A stretch of DNA of 64,000 nt, taken from contig NZ_LMKQ01000001.1 in assembly GCF_001421565.1 (NCBI RefSeq), positions 2,474,605 through 2,538,604 on the forward strand. The letters are read 5' to 3'. Origin of the DNA: Agromyces sp. Leaf222 (lineage in GTDB: Bacteria; Actinomycetota; Actinomycetes; Actinomycetales; Microbacteriaceae). Position numbers and translations under genes: made by a program. Shown in pieces: positions 7,999-15,868 of the stretch. How positions within the stretch are numbered: position 1 is the first letter of the stretch; each line of letters starts with the position of its first letter. The notes beneath the pieces were generated by a model. That model was given only the letters and a program-made list of their open reading frames with translations. It was not told the origin of the DNA and did no database searches.

Positions 7999-9894
7999 TC
8001 AGTCGCCGCGAAGCGCGCGTCGTTCGCGCTCGAGCTCGACGAGGCCGCGCTGGAGCGCGGCGTAGGTCTCGGCATCCGCCCGGTCGGTGCGCTGCAGGCG
8101 CCCGAGGAGCTCGGATTTCTGCCGCAGCAGCTCACGATCGATGAGCGCGCTCACGACCCCCCGCACGTAGACGTCCAGCTCGGCGTTGCCGCGCTGCGGA
8201 ACGGGGGCGACGGCCAGCTGGTGCACGACGCCCGCGAACGGCGCGGGGACCTCTGCGACGACCCGGTCGACGCGGAGCAGCGCATCACCCGAGGCGAGCA
8301 CGGATGAGATGCCGTCGCGCACGACCGCGAGCGACGCGTTGGTGAACCGGCAGTCGAGCGCATGGCGGAGCAGGTCGTCGCCCACCTCGGCCGGGTACTG
8401 CAGCATCGCCTGCAGCGCATCGCGCTCGAGCCTGGTCGCCGGGTCGTTCGGCAGGTCGACGATCGAGAACGGACGCTCGGCCGCGGCCGGAGCCTGAACG
8501 CCGGATTCGGGCGAGACCCTGCTGCCGTTCTGCCGCTCGGCGCCGCTCGCCGCGTCGCGCGAGCCGCCGTCGCGCGGACGGGACTGCGCCTGTCGGACCG
8601 CACGGGTCGCCTCGCCGAGTTCGACGCCGAGCATGCGCGCGAGCTCACGCGTGTAGCCGGGTCGCATCGCCGGGTCGCGGATGTCGGCGATCACCGGAGC
8701 TGCGGCGCGGAGCGCCGCCACGCGCCCCTCGACGGTCTCGAGGTCGTACCGCTCGACGGTGTGCCTGAGCACGAACTCGAACAGGGGCGTTCGCGAGTCG
8801 ACGAGCGAGCGCACCGCGCCATCACCGCGCGCGAGGCGCAGGTCGCACGGGTCGAGCCCGTCTGGAGCGACCGCGACGAAGGTCTGCGCGGCGAACCGCT
8901 GCTCCTCGGCGAAGGCGCGCATCGCCGCCTGCTGCCCTGCGGCATCGCCGTCGAACGTGAAGACGACCTCGCCGACCCCCGAGTCGTCGCCGAGCACGCG
9001 ACGGAGCACCTTGATGTGGTCGACGCCGAAGGACGTGCCGCAGGTGGCGATCGCGGTCGTGACGCCGGCGAGATGGCAGGCCATGACGTCGGTGTAGCCC
9101 TCGACCACGACGACCCGATGCGACTTCGAGATCTCGCGCTTGGCGAGATCGAGCCCGTAGAGCACCTGCGCCTTGTGGTAGACCGCCGTCTCGGGGGTGT
9201 TGAGGTACTTCGGGCCGTTGTCGTCGTCGAGCAGGCGCCGCGCGCCGAAGCCGACCGTCTGGCCGGTCACGTCGCGGATGGGCCACACGAGGCGCCCGCG
9301 GAACCGGTCGTAGACGCCGCGATCGCCCTGCGAGACGAGCCCGGACGCCGAGAGCTCCTCGGTGGAGAAGCCCCGCCCCTTGAGGTGGTTGGTCAGCGCG
9401 TCCCAGCTCTTCGGCGCGAAGCCGACGCCGAACCGGCGCGCGGCCTCGGCGTCGAAGCCGCGCTCGCCGAGGAATCGGCGACCGACCTCGGCCTCGGCGG
9501 TTCCGAGCTGGTCGGTGAAGAACTCCGCGGCCGCCTGGTTCGCGGCGAGCAGGCGGGCGCGGTTGCCGTGATCGCTGGCCTGCCCGCCGTCTTCGTAGTG
9601 GAGCTCGTAGCCGAGTCGACCGGCGAGACGCTCGACCGCCTCGGTGAACGAGACGTGGTCCATGCGCTGCAGGAACGTGTAGGCGTCGCCCGACTCGCCG
9701 CAGCCGAAGCAGTGGTAGTAGCCGAGCGCGGGGCGCACGTGGAAACTCGGGCTGCGCTCGTCGTGGAACGGGCAGAGCCCCTTCATCGAGCCGACGCCCG
9801 CGGACTTCAGGCTCACGTGATCGCCGACGATATCGGCGATGTTCGTTCGGGCCTTCACCTCATCGACGTCACTCTGTCGAATTCGGCCGGCCAT
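7999..9894 (-). CDS. dnaG: DNA primase
   Basis: Makes RNA primers for replication. 631 residues, the normal size. The N-terminal CHC2 zinc finger has Cys41, His44, Cys62, Cys65 (CPFH and CFGC), followed by the primase core with the Toprim motif VVVEGYTDVMA near residue 260, and a C-terminal helicase-interaction part that is poorly conserved and Arg/Ala-rich. The ATG at 9894 (MAGRIRQ) is preferred over the one three codons upstream because a TAGGAT -10 lies exactly 7 nt before it, giving a leaderless transcript, and the family begins here. Lies downstream of dgt on the same strand, 84 nt away. Confidence 0.97.
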   Translation of the reverse strand: MAGRIRQSDVDEVKARTNIADIVGDHVSLKSAGVGSMKGLCPFHDERSPSFHVRPALGYYHCFGCGESGDAYTFLQRMDHVSFTEAVERLAGRLGYELHYEDGGQASDHGNRARLLAANQAAAEFFTDQLGTAEAEVGRRFLGERGFDAEAARRFGVGFAPKSWDALTNHLKGRGFSTEELSASGLVSQGDRGVYDRFRGRLVWPIRDVTGQTVGFGARRLLDDDNGPKYLNTPETAVYHKAQVLYGLDLAKREISKSHRVVVVEGYTDVMACHLAGVTTAIATCGTSFGVDHIKVLRRVLGDDSGVGEVVFTFDGDAAGQQAAMRAFAEEQRFAAQTFVAVAPDGLDPCDLRLARGDGAVRSLVDSRTPLFEFVLRHTVERYDLETVEGRVAALRAAAPVIADIRDPAMRPGYTRELARMLGVELGEATRAVRQAQSRPRDGGSRDAASGAERQNGSRVSPESGVQAPAAAERPFSIVDLPNDPATRLERDALQAMLQYPAEVGDDLLRHALDCRFTNASLAVVRDGISSVLASGDALLRVDRVVAEVPAPFAGVVHQLAVAPVPQRGNAELDVYVRGVVSALIDRELLRQKSELLGRLQRTDRADAETYAALQRGLVELERERRALRGD

Positions 9895-9901
9895 GGATCT
9901 C

Positions 9902-9907
9902 ATCCTA
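9902..9907 (-). promoter_or_regulatory. -10 element of dnaG (leaderless)
   Basis: TAGGAT (minus strand) with a 7-nt gap to the ATG at 9894; transcription would start at or next to the ATG. No separate -35 assigned. Confidence 0.5.
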
Positions 9908-9978
9908 GATCGCCGGGAGCGGCGTTCGGCCGGTTGCCCGGTTCTCGGCGGCCCGGTTCCGACACGCGTCGAGACCGG

Positions 9979-11238
9979 TCACCGGCGCACGAGTCGCTCG
10001 TGCCACGCCAGCGCGGACTGGTCGGTCAGGCTCGCGACCTGATCGACGACGGCGCGGCGACGGCCGACGTCGTCGGATGCCGCGGCCCAGTCTTCGGCGA
10101 ACCCCGGATCGAGGTCGCGGTCGCCCGTCGCGACGAGCGCGTCGGCGAGCTCGATGAGCACCTCGCGCTGCTGGATGTAGATCGGCTGCCGGCTGTTGCG
10201 CGACATCACGAACGCGGCGACGATGCCCTTCAGCACGGCGATCTCGGCCTGCACCTCGCGCGGCACGACGACGTCGGCGTCGAACCGGATGAGGCTGGCC
10301 AGCGGGAAGGCGGAACGCGTCGCCTCGGTCGCCGCACGCGCGAACCGCCCGATGAGCTGGCTCGTGAGGTTCTTCAGCTGCGCCTGGTCGCGCCGGCTGC
10401 CGCTCCACGAGTCGGTCCACCCGTCGAGCGAGTCGAGTCGGTCGAACGCGGCGATGAGCTCGTCGTGCGAGAACGCGCCGCCGATCCACTCGTACATGGA
10501 GGAGACGAGGGCGTCGTGGTCGACACGTTCGCCGAGGCTCGCGACGTCGATGTAGCCGTTGACGATCGCGTCTTCGAAGTCGTGCACGGAGTAGGCGATG
10601 TCGTCGGAGAGGTCCATGACCTGGGCCTCGATGCAGAGGCGGCGTTCGGGCGCACCTCGCCGGAGCCAGGTGAACACCTCGAGGTCGTCGCGATAGAAGC
10701 CGAACTTGGCCCGACCGCTCGGATCGGCGACGGAGGTCGCCTCGGGCCACGGGTACTTGCAGCTCGCGTCGAGGCTCGCGCGCGTGAGGTTGAGCCCGTA
10801 GCCGTGGCCATCGGCGCCGAACACCTTCGGCTCGAGCCTCGTGAGGATGCGGAGGGTCTGCGCGTTGCCCTCGAAGCCGCCGATGTCGGCGGCCCAGACG
10901 TTGAGCGCCTTCTCGCCGTTGTGTCCGAACGGCGGATGCCCGAGGTCGTGCGCGAGGCACGCGGTGTCGACGACGTCGGGATCGAGTCCGAGCGAGGAGG
11001 CGAGCTCGCGACCGACCTGCGCGACCTCGAGCGAGTGGGTGAGCCGATTGCGGGCGAAGTCGAGCCCGGCGGTGGGGCTCAGCACCTGCGTCTTGGCCGC
11101 GAGCCGTCGGAGCGCGCTCGAGTGCAGCAGCCGTGCCCGATCGCGCGCGAAGTCGCTGCGGCGATTCGTGTGCTCTTCGGGGTACTGGCGCTCGGTGTCG
11201 ACGTCGTGGTAGCCGCCGAAGAGTCGCTCGGATGCCAC
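9979..11238 (-). CDS. dgt: Deoxyguanosinetriphosphate triphosphohydrolase-like HD protein
   Basis: Hydrolyses dGTP or other dNTPs to nucleoside and triphosphate, controlling nucleotide pools. 419 residues. The HD-domain metal ligands are visible in order: the His of RNRLTHSLEVAQ, the His-Asp of ACLAHDLGHPPFGHNGEKAL, and a second Asp further on (VMDLSDDIAYSVHDFEDAI). The N-terminal EEHTNRRSDFARDRARLLHS is typical. Start GTG at 11238 lies 2 nt after the dusB stop, so it is the second gene of a dusB-dgt pair. Family assignment firm, exact dNTP preference unknown. Confidence 0.94.
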   Translation of the reverse strand: MASERLFGGYHDVDTERQYPEEHTNRRSDFARDRARLLHSSALRRLAAKTQVLSPTAGLDFARNRLTHSLEVAQVGRELASSLGLDPDVVDTACLAHDLGHPPFGHNGEKALNVWAADIGGFEGNAQTLRILTRLEPKVFGADGHGYGLNLTRASLDASCKYPWPEATSVADPSGRAKFGFYRDDLEVFTWLRRGAPERRLCIEAQVMDLSDDIAYSVHDFEDAIVNGYIDVASLGERVDHDALVSSMYEWIGGAFSHDELIAAFDRLDSLDGWTDSWSGSRRDQAQLKNLTSQLIGRFARAATEATRSAFPLASLIRFDADVVVPREVQAEIAVLKGIVAAFVMSRNSRQPIYIQQREVLIELADALVATGDRDLDPGFAEDWAAASDDVGRRRAVVDQVASLTDQSALAWHERLVRR

Positions 11239-11240
11239 CC

Positions 11241-12398
11241 TCAGCCGCCGCTCGTGTCGAGCTCGGCGTCGACGAGGGTCGTGCGATCGTGGCCGGCGAG
11301 CTGCTGGGAGTCGAGCCAGCCGTCGGGCAGTGCGGGCTTCTTCGGGGTGCCGGCACGGCCGCGCGGCCCCTCGGCCCCCTCGCCCGGGTACGGCATCGAC
11401 CAGTCGAGCGTGCCGAGCAGGTCGTCGAGCTGGGCGAGCGACTCGACGGTCGCGAGCCTGGCCCGCAGGTCGCCGCCGACCGGGTAGCCCTTGAAGTACC
11501 AGGCGACGTGCTTGCGGATGTCGCGGCAGCCGCGTTCTTCGCTGTCGAAGAACTCGGTGAGCAGCTCGGCGTGGCGACGGAACGTCTGCGCGACCTGCCC
11601 GAGCGAGGGCTGGAAGCTCTGCGACTCGCCCCGGAACGCGGCTGCGAGGTCGCCGAAGAGCCACGGCCGGCCGAGGCATCCGCGACCGACGACCACGCCG
11701 TCGCAGCCGGTCTCGGCGACCATGCGCAGGGCGTCTTCGGCCGACCAGATGTCGCCGTTGCCGAGCACGGGCACGCTCGTGACCGTCTCTTTGAGGCGGC
11801 CGATGGCCGACCAGTCGGCGTGGCCCGAGTAGAACTCGGCGGCCGTGCGCGCGTGCAGCGCGATGGAGGCCACGCCGGCGCCCTCGGCGATGCGCCCCGC
11901 CTGGAGGTAGGTGAGGTGGTCGGCGTCGATGCCCTTGCGCATCTTGATGGTCAGCGGGATGTCGCCCGCGGCCGTCACCGCGCCCTCGACGATGTCGCGG
12001 AACAGCCCGCTCTTCCATGGGAGCGCGGCTCCCCCGCCCTTGCGCGTGACCTTGGGCACGGGGCATCCGAAGTTCAGGTCGATGTGGTCGGCGCGGTCTT
12101 CGGCGACGAGCATCGTGACCGCCTCTGAGACGGTCTTCGGGTCGACGCCGTAGAGCTGGATCGAGCGCGGCGTCTCGGACTCGTGGTGCGTGATGAGGCG
12201 CATCGACTCGGGCGTGCGTTCGACGAGTGCGCGCGAGGTGATCATCTCGGAGACGTAGAGGCCGGCGCCGAACTCGCGGCAGAGCCGACGGAACGCCGTG
12301 TTCGTGATGCCCGCCATCGGGGCGAGCACGACGGGCACGTCGAGTTCGAGGCCGCCGATGGTCAGCGGGCCTGCAGGAGTCGTGGAAGTGAGAGACAT
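11241..12398 (-). CDS. dusB: tRNA-dihydrouridine synthase, DusB type
   Basis: FMN enzyme that reduces specific uridines in tRNA. 385 residues. TIM-barrel N-terminus with VVLAPMAGITNTAFRRLCRE; the catalytic Cys is in DLNFGCPVPKVTRKGGGAAL, where the GGG/A run fits Dus enzymes. RKHVAWYFKGYP begins the C-terminal tRNA-binding helical domain. The start at 12398 gives the family N-terminus and leaves the motif TGGGAGAATCGAC just upstream, which recurs before lepA. Followed at once by dgt (2-nt gap). Confidence 0.95.
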   Translation of the reverse strand: MSLTSTTPAGPLTIGGLELDVPVVLAPMAGITNTAFRRLCREFGAGLYVSEMITSRALVERTPESMRLITHHESETPRSIQLYGVDPKTVSEAVTMLVAEDRADHIDLNFGCPVPKVTRKGGGAALPWKSGLFRDIVEGAVTAAGDIPLTIKMRKGIDADHLTYLQAGRIAEGAGVASIALHARTAAEFYSGHADWSAIGRLKETVTSVPVLGNGDIWSAEDALRMVAETGCDGVVVGRGCLGRPWLFGDLAAAFRGESQSFQPSLGQVAQTFRRHAELLTEFFDSEERGCRDIRKHVAWYFKGYPVGGDLRARLATVESLAQLDDLLGTLDWSMPYPGEGAEGPRGRAGTPKKPALPDGWLDSQQLAGHDRTTLVDAELDTSGG

Positions 12399-12402
12399 CA
12401 CC

Positions 12403-12415
12403 GTCGATTCTCCCA
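12403..12415 (-). promoter_or_regulatory. TGGGAGAATCGAC motif before dusB (extended -10-like)
   Basis: Identical 13-mer to the one preceding lepA (37500-37512). Read as an extended -10 (TGG then GAGAAT) it leaves 8 nt to the dusB ATG, so it could drive leaderless transcription. Read as a ribosome site, GGGAG is about 11 nt from the ATG. Which is right is open. Confidence 0.4.
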
Positions 12416-12489
12416 GAATCCTGCGACATCCCGCCCACCTGCCGAAACCCGCGCCTAGGATCTCCCTCAGGCGACCTGGGGAGGACGAC

Positions 12490-12969
12490 ATGGGCGAGGC
12501 CCTGACCGGTTCGGAACGTGTTCGGGCGGATGCCGCGGCGAGAGGTCTCGAGATCGAGATCATCGACCGACCGGCGGCCCGCAGCCTCGAGGAGGCCGCC
12601 GAACTGCTCGGCATCACGCCGGCCGACATCGTGAAGTCGCTCGTCGTCAAGCGCAGCGACGGCAGCTACCTCTTCGCCCTCGTGCCGGGCGGGCGCAAGA
12701 TCTCGTGGCCGAAGCTGCGCGCGATCGTCGGCGTCAACAAGCTGCAGCTGCCGGATGCCTCGCTCGCGCTCGCGGCCACCGGCTACGAGCGCGGCACGAT
12801 CACGCCGCTCGGGTCGACGACCGAATGGCCCGTCTACATCGACGAGTCCGTCGTCGGGCGCCGCGTCTCGATGGGCGCGGGCGAGCACGGCCGGAGCCTG
12901 TTCGTCGACGCCGACCGGCTCATCGAGGCGTTCGGCGCGACGGTGGCCGATCTCAGCGACCCCGAGTAG
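12490..12969 (+). CDS. YbaK/EbsC-family aminoacyl-tRNA deacylase
   Basis: Small single-domain editing protein that hydrolyses mischarged aminoacyl-tRNAs in trans. 159 residues, the usual length. The family core is clear: LEEAAELLGITPADIVKSLVVKR with the catalytic-region Lys, FALVPGGRKISWPKLRAIVG, then GYERGTITPLG and the closing HGRSLFVDADRLIEAFGATVADL. A strong GGGGAGG ribosome site precedes the ATG by 5 nt, and a TAGGAT -10 candidate lies at 12456-12461. Divergent from dusB. Which amino acid it edits is not predictable. Confidence 0.92.
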   Translation: MGEALTGSERVRADAAARGLEIEIIDRPAARSLEEAAELLGITPADIVKSLVVKRSDGSYLFALVPGGRKISWPKLRAIVGVNKLQLPDASLALAATGYERGTITPLGSTTEWPVYIDESVVGRRVSMGAGEHGRSLFVDADRLIEAFGATVADLSDPE

Positions 12970-13025
12970 GCGCGCGCCGGACTCCGACCTGTCGAGCGGA
13001 CCGGTCTCGATCCGGCGCGGCGCGA

Positions 13026-13223
13026 CTACTCGACGGGCGAGGCCCCCGGAATGAAGCAGACGTCGCCCTCGCACACCATCGCCGAGGGGTCGCCGACCAT
13101 CATCGTGAACGGCGACGCCGCGGCATCCGACCTCGAAGGCCCGACCGCCCCGAGCGCAGCCGCCTCGACCGCAGTCACGTCGACCTCGGTCACGTCGACC
13201 TCGGCCGCCTCAGCCGCGCTCAC
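13026..13223 (-). CDS. 65-residue Cys-containing micro-ORF coupled to FrnE-like DsbA gene
   Basis: Small protein, start GTG overlapping the TGA of the upstream dsbA gene by 4 nt (GTGA), strong evidence for translation. N-terminal half is an Ala/Val/Glu/Asp helix-like segment containing a duplicated EVDVT (encoded by a perfect tandem 15-bp repeat at 13174-13203). The C-terminal half holds MMVGDPSAMVCEGDVCFIPG, with two Cys spaced CX4C. No signal peptide. Coupling to a CPWC thiol oxidoreductase suggests a redox partner, substrate or metal-binding accessory; that is inference. I cannot name a family. Not a C-terminal extension of DsbA, because the frame differs. Confidence 0.7.
   Translation of the reverse strand: MSAAEAAEVDVTEVDVTAVEAAALGAVGPSRSDAAASPFTMMVGDPSAMVCEGDVCFIPGASPVE
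13174..13203. repeat. Tandem 15-bp duplication inside micro-ORF
   Basis: GTCACGTCGACCTCG occurs twice head to tail (13174-13188, 13189-13203). It keeps the reading frame and encodes the repeated pentapeptide VDVTE on the minus strand. Confidence 0.9.
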
Positions 13224-13876
13224 GCGACGCGCTCGCCGGAGACCTGCGCGATCGCCTGCGAGAACACCTCGGCCGGCTGCGCGCCCGAGATGCCGTACTT
13301 GCCGTCGATCACGAAGAACGGAACGCCGTTGATGCCGTAGGCGCCGGCCTGGGCGATGTCGGCCTGCACGTCTGCGGCGTAGCGTCCGGACTCGAGCGCG
13401 TCGCGCGCGGCATCGGCATCGAGGCCGACCTCCACGGCGTAGGCGACCAGCTCGTCGAGTCGGTTCACGCGGCCGCCCTCGACGAAGTACGCCTTGAGCA
13501 GGCGCTCCTTGAGCTCGAGCTGCTTGCCGTTCGCCTTCGCGAAGTGCAGCAGTTCGTGCGCCTTCAGCGTCTTCGTGTGCGCGACCTTCTCGAAGTGGTA
13601 CTCGAGCCCGGCGTTCGCGGCAACGCCAGTGACGTGCTGCAGCATCTGCTCGACGCGCTCGACGGGCATGCCCTTGCGGTCGGCGAGATACTCGACGGTC
13701 GATCCCTCGAAGTCGAGGGGGGTGTCGGGCGAGAGCTCGAACGAGTGGTACTCGATCTCGACATCGGGCGCGTCGGCGCCGAGGGCCTCGAGGCCCGCCT
13801 CGAGGTGGCGCTTGCCGATGTAGCACCACGGGCAGGCGATGTCGGACCAGATGTCGATCTTGATGGGTTCACTCAC
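13220..13876 (-). CDS. DsbA-family oxidoreductase, FrnE-like
   Basis: Cytoplasmic thioredoxin-fold protein with inserted helical domain, 218 residues. Active site CPWC at residues 15-18 in the FrnE context WSDIACPWCYIGKRHLE; the cis-Pro loop is GINGVPFFVIDGKYGISGAQ. No signal peptide, consistent with a cytosolic, low-molecular-weight-thiol-linked oxidoreductase; actinobacterial relatives are mycothiol-dependent, but that is family knowledge. The GTG at 13876 gives the usual SEPIKIDIWSD N-terminus; the ribosome site is weak. A 20-bp palindrome lies just upstream. Its stop overlaps the start of the Cys micro-ORF. Confidence 0.92.
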   Translation of the reverse strand: MSEPIKIDIWSDIACPWCYIGKRHLEAGLEALGADAPDVEIEYHSFELSPDTPLDFEGSTVEYLADRKGMPVERVEQMLQHVTGVAANAGLEYHFEKVAHTKTLKAHELLHFAKANGKQLELKERLLKAYFVEGGRVNRLDELVAYAVEVGLDADAARDALESGRYAADVQADIAQAGAYGINGVPFFVIDGKYGISGAQPAEVFSQAIAQVSGERVA

Positions 13877-13887
13877 GGTGAGTGACA

Positions 13888-13907
13888 ACCGATGCGGACG
13901 CATCGGT
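13888..13907. promoter_or_regulatory. 20-bp palindrome upstream of FrnE-like gene
   Basis: ACCGATGCG-GA-CGCATCGGT: perfect 9-bp arms with a 2-nt centre, 12 nt upstream of the dsbA GTG and 24 nt downstream of the beta-lactamase stop. A 2-nt centre is poor for an RNA hairpin but typical of a protein-binding dyad, so operator is slightly favoured over terminator of the beta-lactamase gene. Confidence 0.45.
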
Positions 13908-13931
13908 ATTCCCGACGTCGACGGCGCCGGC

Positions 13932-14885
13932 TCAGTGCCCGACGACGATCCGCGTGGCCTCGGCGACGACCTCGTTGTTGCGCGTCGCATCGGGGCGATC
14001 GGTCCGGGTCAGGATGACGAGCGTCAGCGGGTCGCGTCCGGCGCGCCAGAGCACGCCCGCGTCGTTGACCACGCCGTACTCGCCGCCGCCCGTCTTGTCG
14101 GCGAGCTCGTACGGAGCGGCGAGGCCGGCCCGCATGCGCGCACCCGAGGTCGTGTTGCGCAGCATCCACTCGCGCAGCCGCGACGAGGCGAGCACGCCGG
14201 CGGCGTCGTCGAGCAGCAGCGCGGTGGAGAGCAGTGCGATGTCGTCGGGCGTGGTCGTGTCTCGCACGTCGCCGGGAACGGCGTCGTTGAGTTCGGGCTC
14301 CCAGCGGTCCAGGCGGGTCCGCTTCGCACCGAGCGACGCCGCGAAGGCGGTGATCGCCGATGGGCCGCCGAGCTCGCGCAGCAGCAGGTTGCCCGCGGTG
14401 TTGTCGCTGTAGCGGAGGGCCGCGTCGGCCAACTGGCCGGGGGTGGCCCGCCGCGGTCGCAGGGCTTCGAGCACGATCGAGTCGCGCACGACATCGGCCT
14501 TGGCGAACGGGATCGGCGTCGTCCAGTAGGCCTCGTCGTAGCCGCGATCCCGCACGAGCGCCGCAGCCGCCAGCACCTTGAACAGCGAGCACATCGGGAA
14601 CAGGTCGGCGCCGCGGTAGCGGAACGCGTCACCGACCGGGCGCCCGGCCCGGTGGTCGACGGCGTGCACCCCGATCGTCACCGACGCCGCACGTTCGAGC
14701 TCGCGCAGGTCACGCGACATCCGTTCGTGATCTGCGGCGGATGTCGCGGGCGACGCAGTCGGCGACGACGACGCCCAGGCGGGCGACGGGGCGAGCCCTG
14801 CGGCGACGACGCCGGCGGTCGCGGCGCCGCCGAAGGCGAGGAGCGAGCGACGGGACAGGAAGGTGGATTCAGGTGTCGATGGCAT
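13932..14885 (-). CDS. Class A beta-lactamase with Tat-type signal
   Basis: Exported serine beta-lactamase, 317 residues. All class A landmarks are present: SLFK (Ser100, Lys103; the S70-K73 pair), SDN at 160-162, EPELN with the general base Glu at 196 (E166 equivalent), and KTG at 264-266. The N-terminus SRRSLLAFGGAATAGVVAAG is a twin-arginine signal, as is common for actinobacterial beta-lactamases. The ATG at 14885 is chosen because upstream in-frame sequence has no signal-like content. Divergent from a LysR regulator with two LysR-box dyads between them, so expression is probably inducible. Confidence 0.95.
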   Translation of the reverse strand: MPSTPESTFLSRRSLLAFGGAATAGVVAAGLAPSPAWASSSPTASPATSAADHERMSRDLRELERAASVTIGVHAVDHRAGRPVGDAFRYRGADLFPMCSLFKVLAAAALVRDRGYDEAYWTTPIPFAKADVVRDSIVLEALRPRRATPGQLADAALRYSDNTAGNLLLRELGGPSAITAFAASLGAKRTRLDRWEPELNDAVPGDVRDTTTPDDIALLSTALLLDDAAGVLASSRLREWMLRNTTSGARMRAGLAAPYELADKTGGGEYGVVNDAGVLWRAGRDPLTLVILTRTDRPDATRNNEVVAEATRIVVGH

Positions 14886-14912
14886 GGACGGCAGTCTCGT
14901 GGGCTCCGACTC

Positions 14913-14927
14913 ATGCAGGCAAAGCAC
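14913..14927. promoter_or_regulatory. LysR-box candidate 1 (imperfect) in bla-lysR intergenic region
   Basis: ATGC-N7-GCAC, a one-mismatch copy of the perfect dyad 30 bp away (centre to centre). T at 14914 and A at 14926 fit T-N11-A. It lies on the beta-lactamase side of the region. Confidence 0.5.
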
Positions 14928-14942
14928 ACAACGCCGCCATTC

Positions 14943-14957
14943 ATGCCAGAATCGCAT
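14943..14957. promoter_or_regulatory. LysR-box candidate 2 (perfect dyad) abutting lysR start
   Basis: ATGC-N7-GCAT, perfect inverted repeat with T-N11-A geometry, ending 2 nt before the LysR start codon and covering a CAGAAT -10-like element (14947-14952). Binding here would repress lysR itself, the usual autoregulation for this family. Confidence 0.6.
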
Positions 14958-14959
14958 GC

Positions 14960-15868
14960 ATGCCCCGCAACTTCGACCTCCTGTCGGCCTGCGAGGCCTT
15001 CGTCTCCGTGGCCGAGCGCGAGAGCTTCACGGCCGGCGCGATGGGCACCGGAGTCACGCAATCCGTCGCGAGCCGCCGCATCGCCGCCCTCGAGAACCAC
15101 CTCGGCGCCCGCCTCTTCGAGCGCTCGTCGCGACGCGTGGCGCTGACCCCGTTCGGGCGGAGCGTGCTCCCCGGAGCGACTCGGCTCGTGGTCGCCGCGC
15201 AGGAGTTCTCCGACGATGCCGACCACGCCCGCTCCCTGCCGATCACCCTCGCCGTGCCGCGCCACCTCTCCCCCGCCGCGGCGGCCAGGGTGTGCGCCGC
15301 GGCAGCCGACCGGTCGCTCACGGTCGAGCTGCTCGAGGGCGCGCCGCGCGAGCGCGCGGAATGGGTGAGCTCCGGCCGCGCCCAGCTCGCCCTGCAGCAC
15401 GTCGAACCCGATCGTGCCGACTGGTCGACGCCGCTCGGCGTCGGCTTCGCCCGCGGCGCCGACACCGGCGAGGAGCCGTTCTACCTGGCCGAGCTGCGTC
15501 CGAGGCGAGGGACCCCCGAACGTCGCCTGCTCTGGCTGCAGCCGGAGGACGACGTGCCGAACGTGCGCGACCGGCTCGAACGCGTGCGGAACGGAGCGGG
15601 GCTCGCCACCGGCCACCTGCGGCTCGCGACCTCGCTCGTCACCGCGATCGCCAGGGCCATCGCCGACGGCGACCTCGTGCTGTGCACGCGCGGGGAGGCG
15701 ACCGGGGCCGATCTCGCGTGGCATCCGCTCGGCGACCTGCACCTCAGGCGCGGCTACACGCTCGTGCACCGCGACGGCGACCTCGCCGGGCGCTTCCTCG
15801 ATGCCACCGGCCCGCTGCTGCCGGGGCTGCTCGGCACCGACCCGCCGACCGAGCACCATGCGTCCTGA
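14960..15868 (+). CDS. LysR-family regulator, AmpR/BlaA-like, of the adjacent beta-lactamase
   Basis: 302-residue transcription regulator. The N-terminal winged helix is typical (FDLLSACEAFVSVAERESFTAGA, then VTQSVASRRIAALENHLGARLFERSSRRVALTPFG). The effector domain is short and Arg/Ala-rich. Divergent from the class A beta-lactamase with LysR boxes between, the classical AmpR arrangement; in Streptomyces cacaoi the LysR regulator BlaA sits next to BlaB and activates blaL, and the gene order here matches. No Shine-Dalgarno; a CAGAAT at 14947-14952 lies 7 nt before the ATG, so the mRNA is probably leaderless. Its end overlaps the next gene by 11 nt. Confidence 0.9.
   Translation: MPRNFDLLSACEAFVSVAERESFTAGAMGTGVTQSVASRRIAALENHLGARLFERSSRRVALTPFGRSVLPGATRLVVAAQEFSDDADHARSLPITLAVPRHLSPAAAARVCAAAADRSLTVELLEGAPRERAEWVSSGRAQLALQHVEPDRADWSTPLGVGFARGADTGEEPFYLAELRPRRGTPERRLLWLQPEDDVPNVRDRLERVRNGAGLATGHLRLATSLVTAIARAIADGDLVLCTRGEATGADLAWHPLGDLHLRRGYTLVHRDGDLAGRFLDATGPLLPGLLGTDPPTEHHAS

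Noticed and set aside
8362..11487. 1041-codon plus-strand open frame across dnaG and dgt
   Set aside because: Covers two clear minus-strand genes and the gap between them; composition is low-complexity Arg/Ala/Glu without any recognisable motif.
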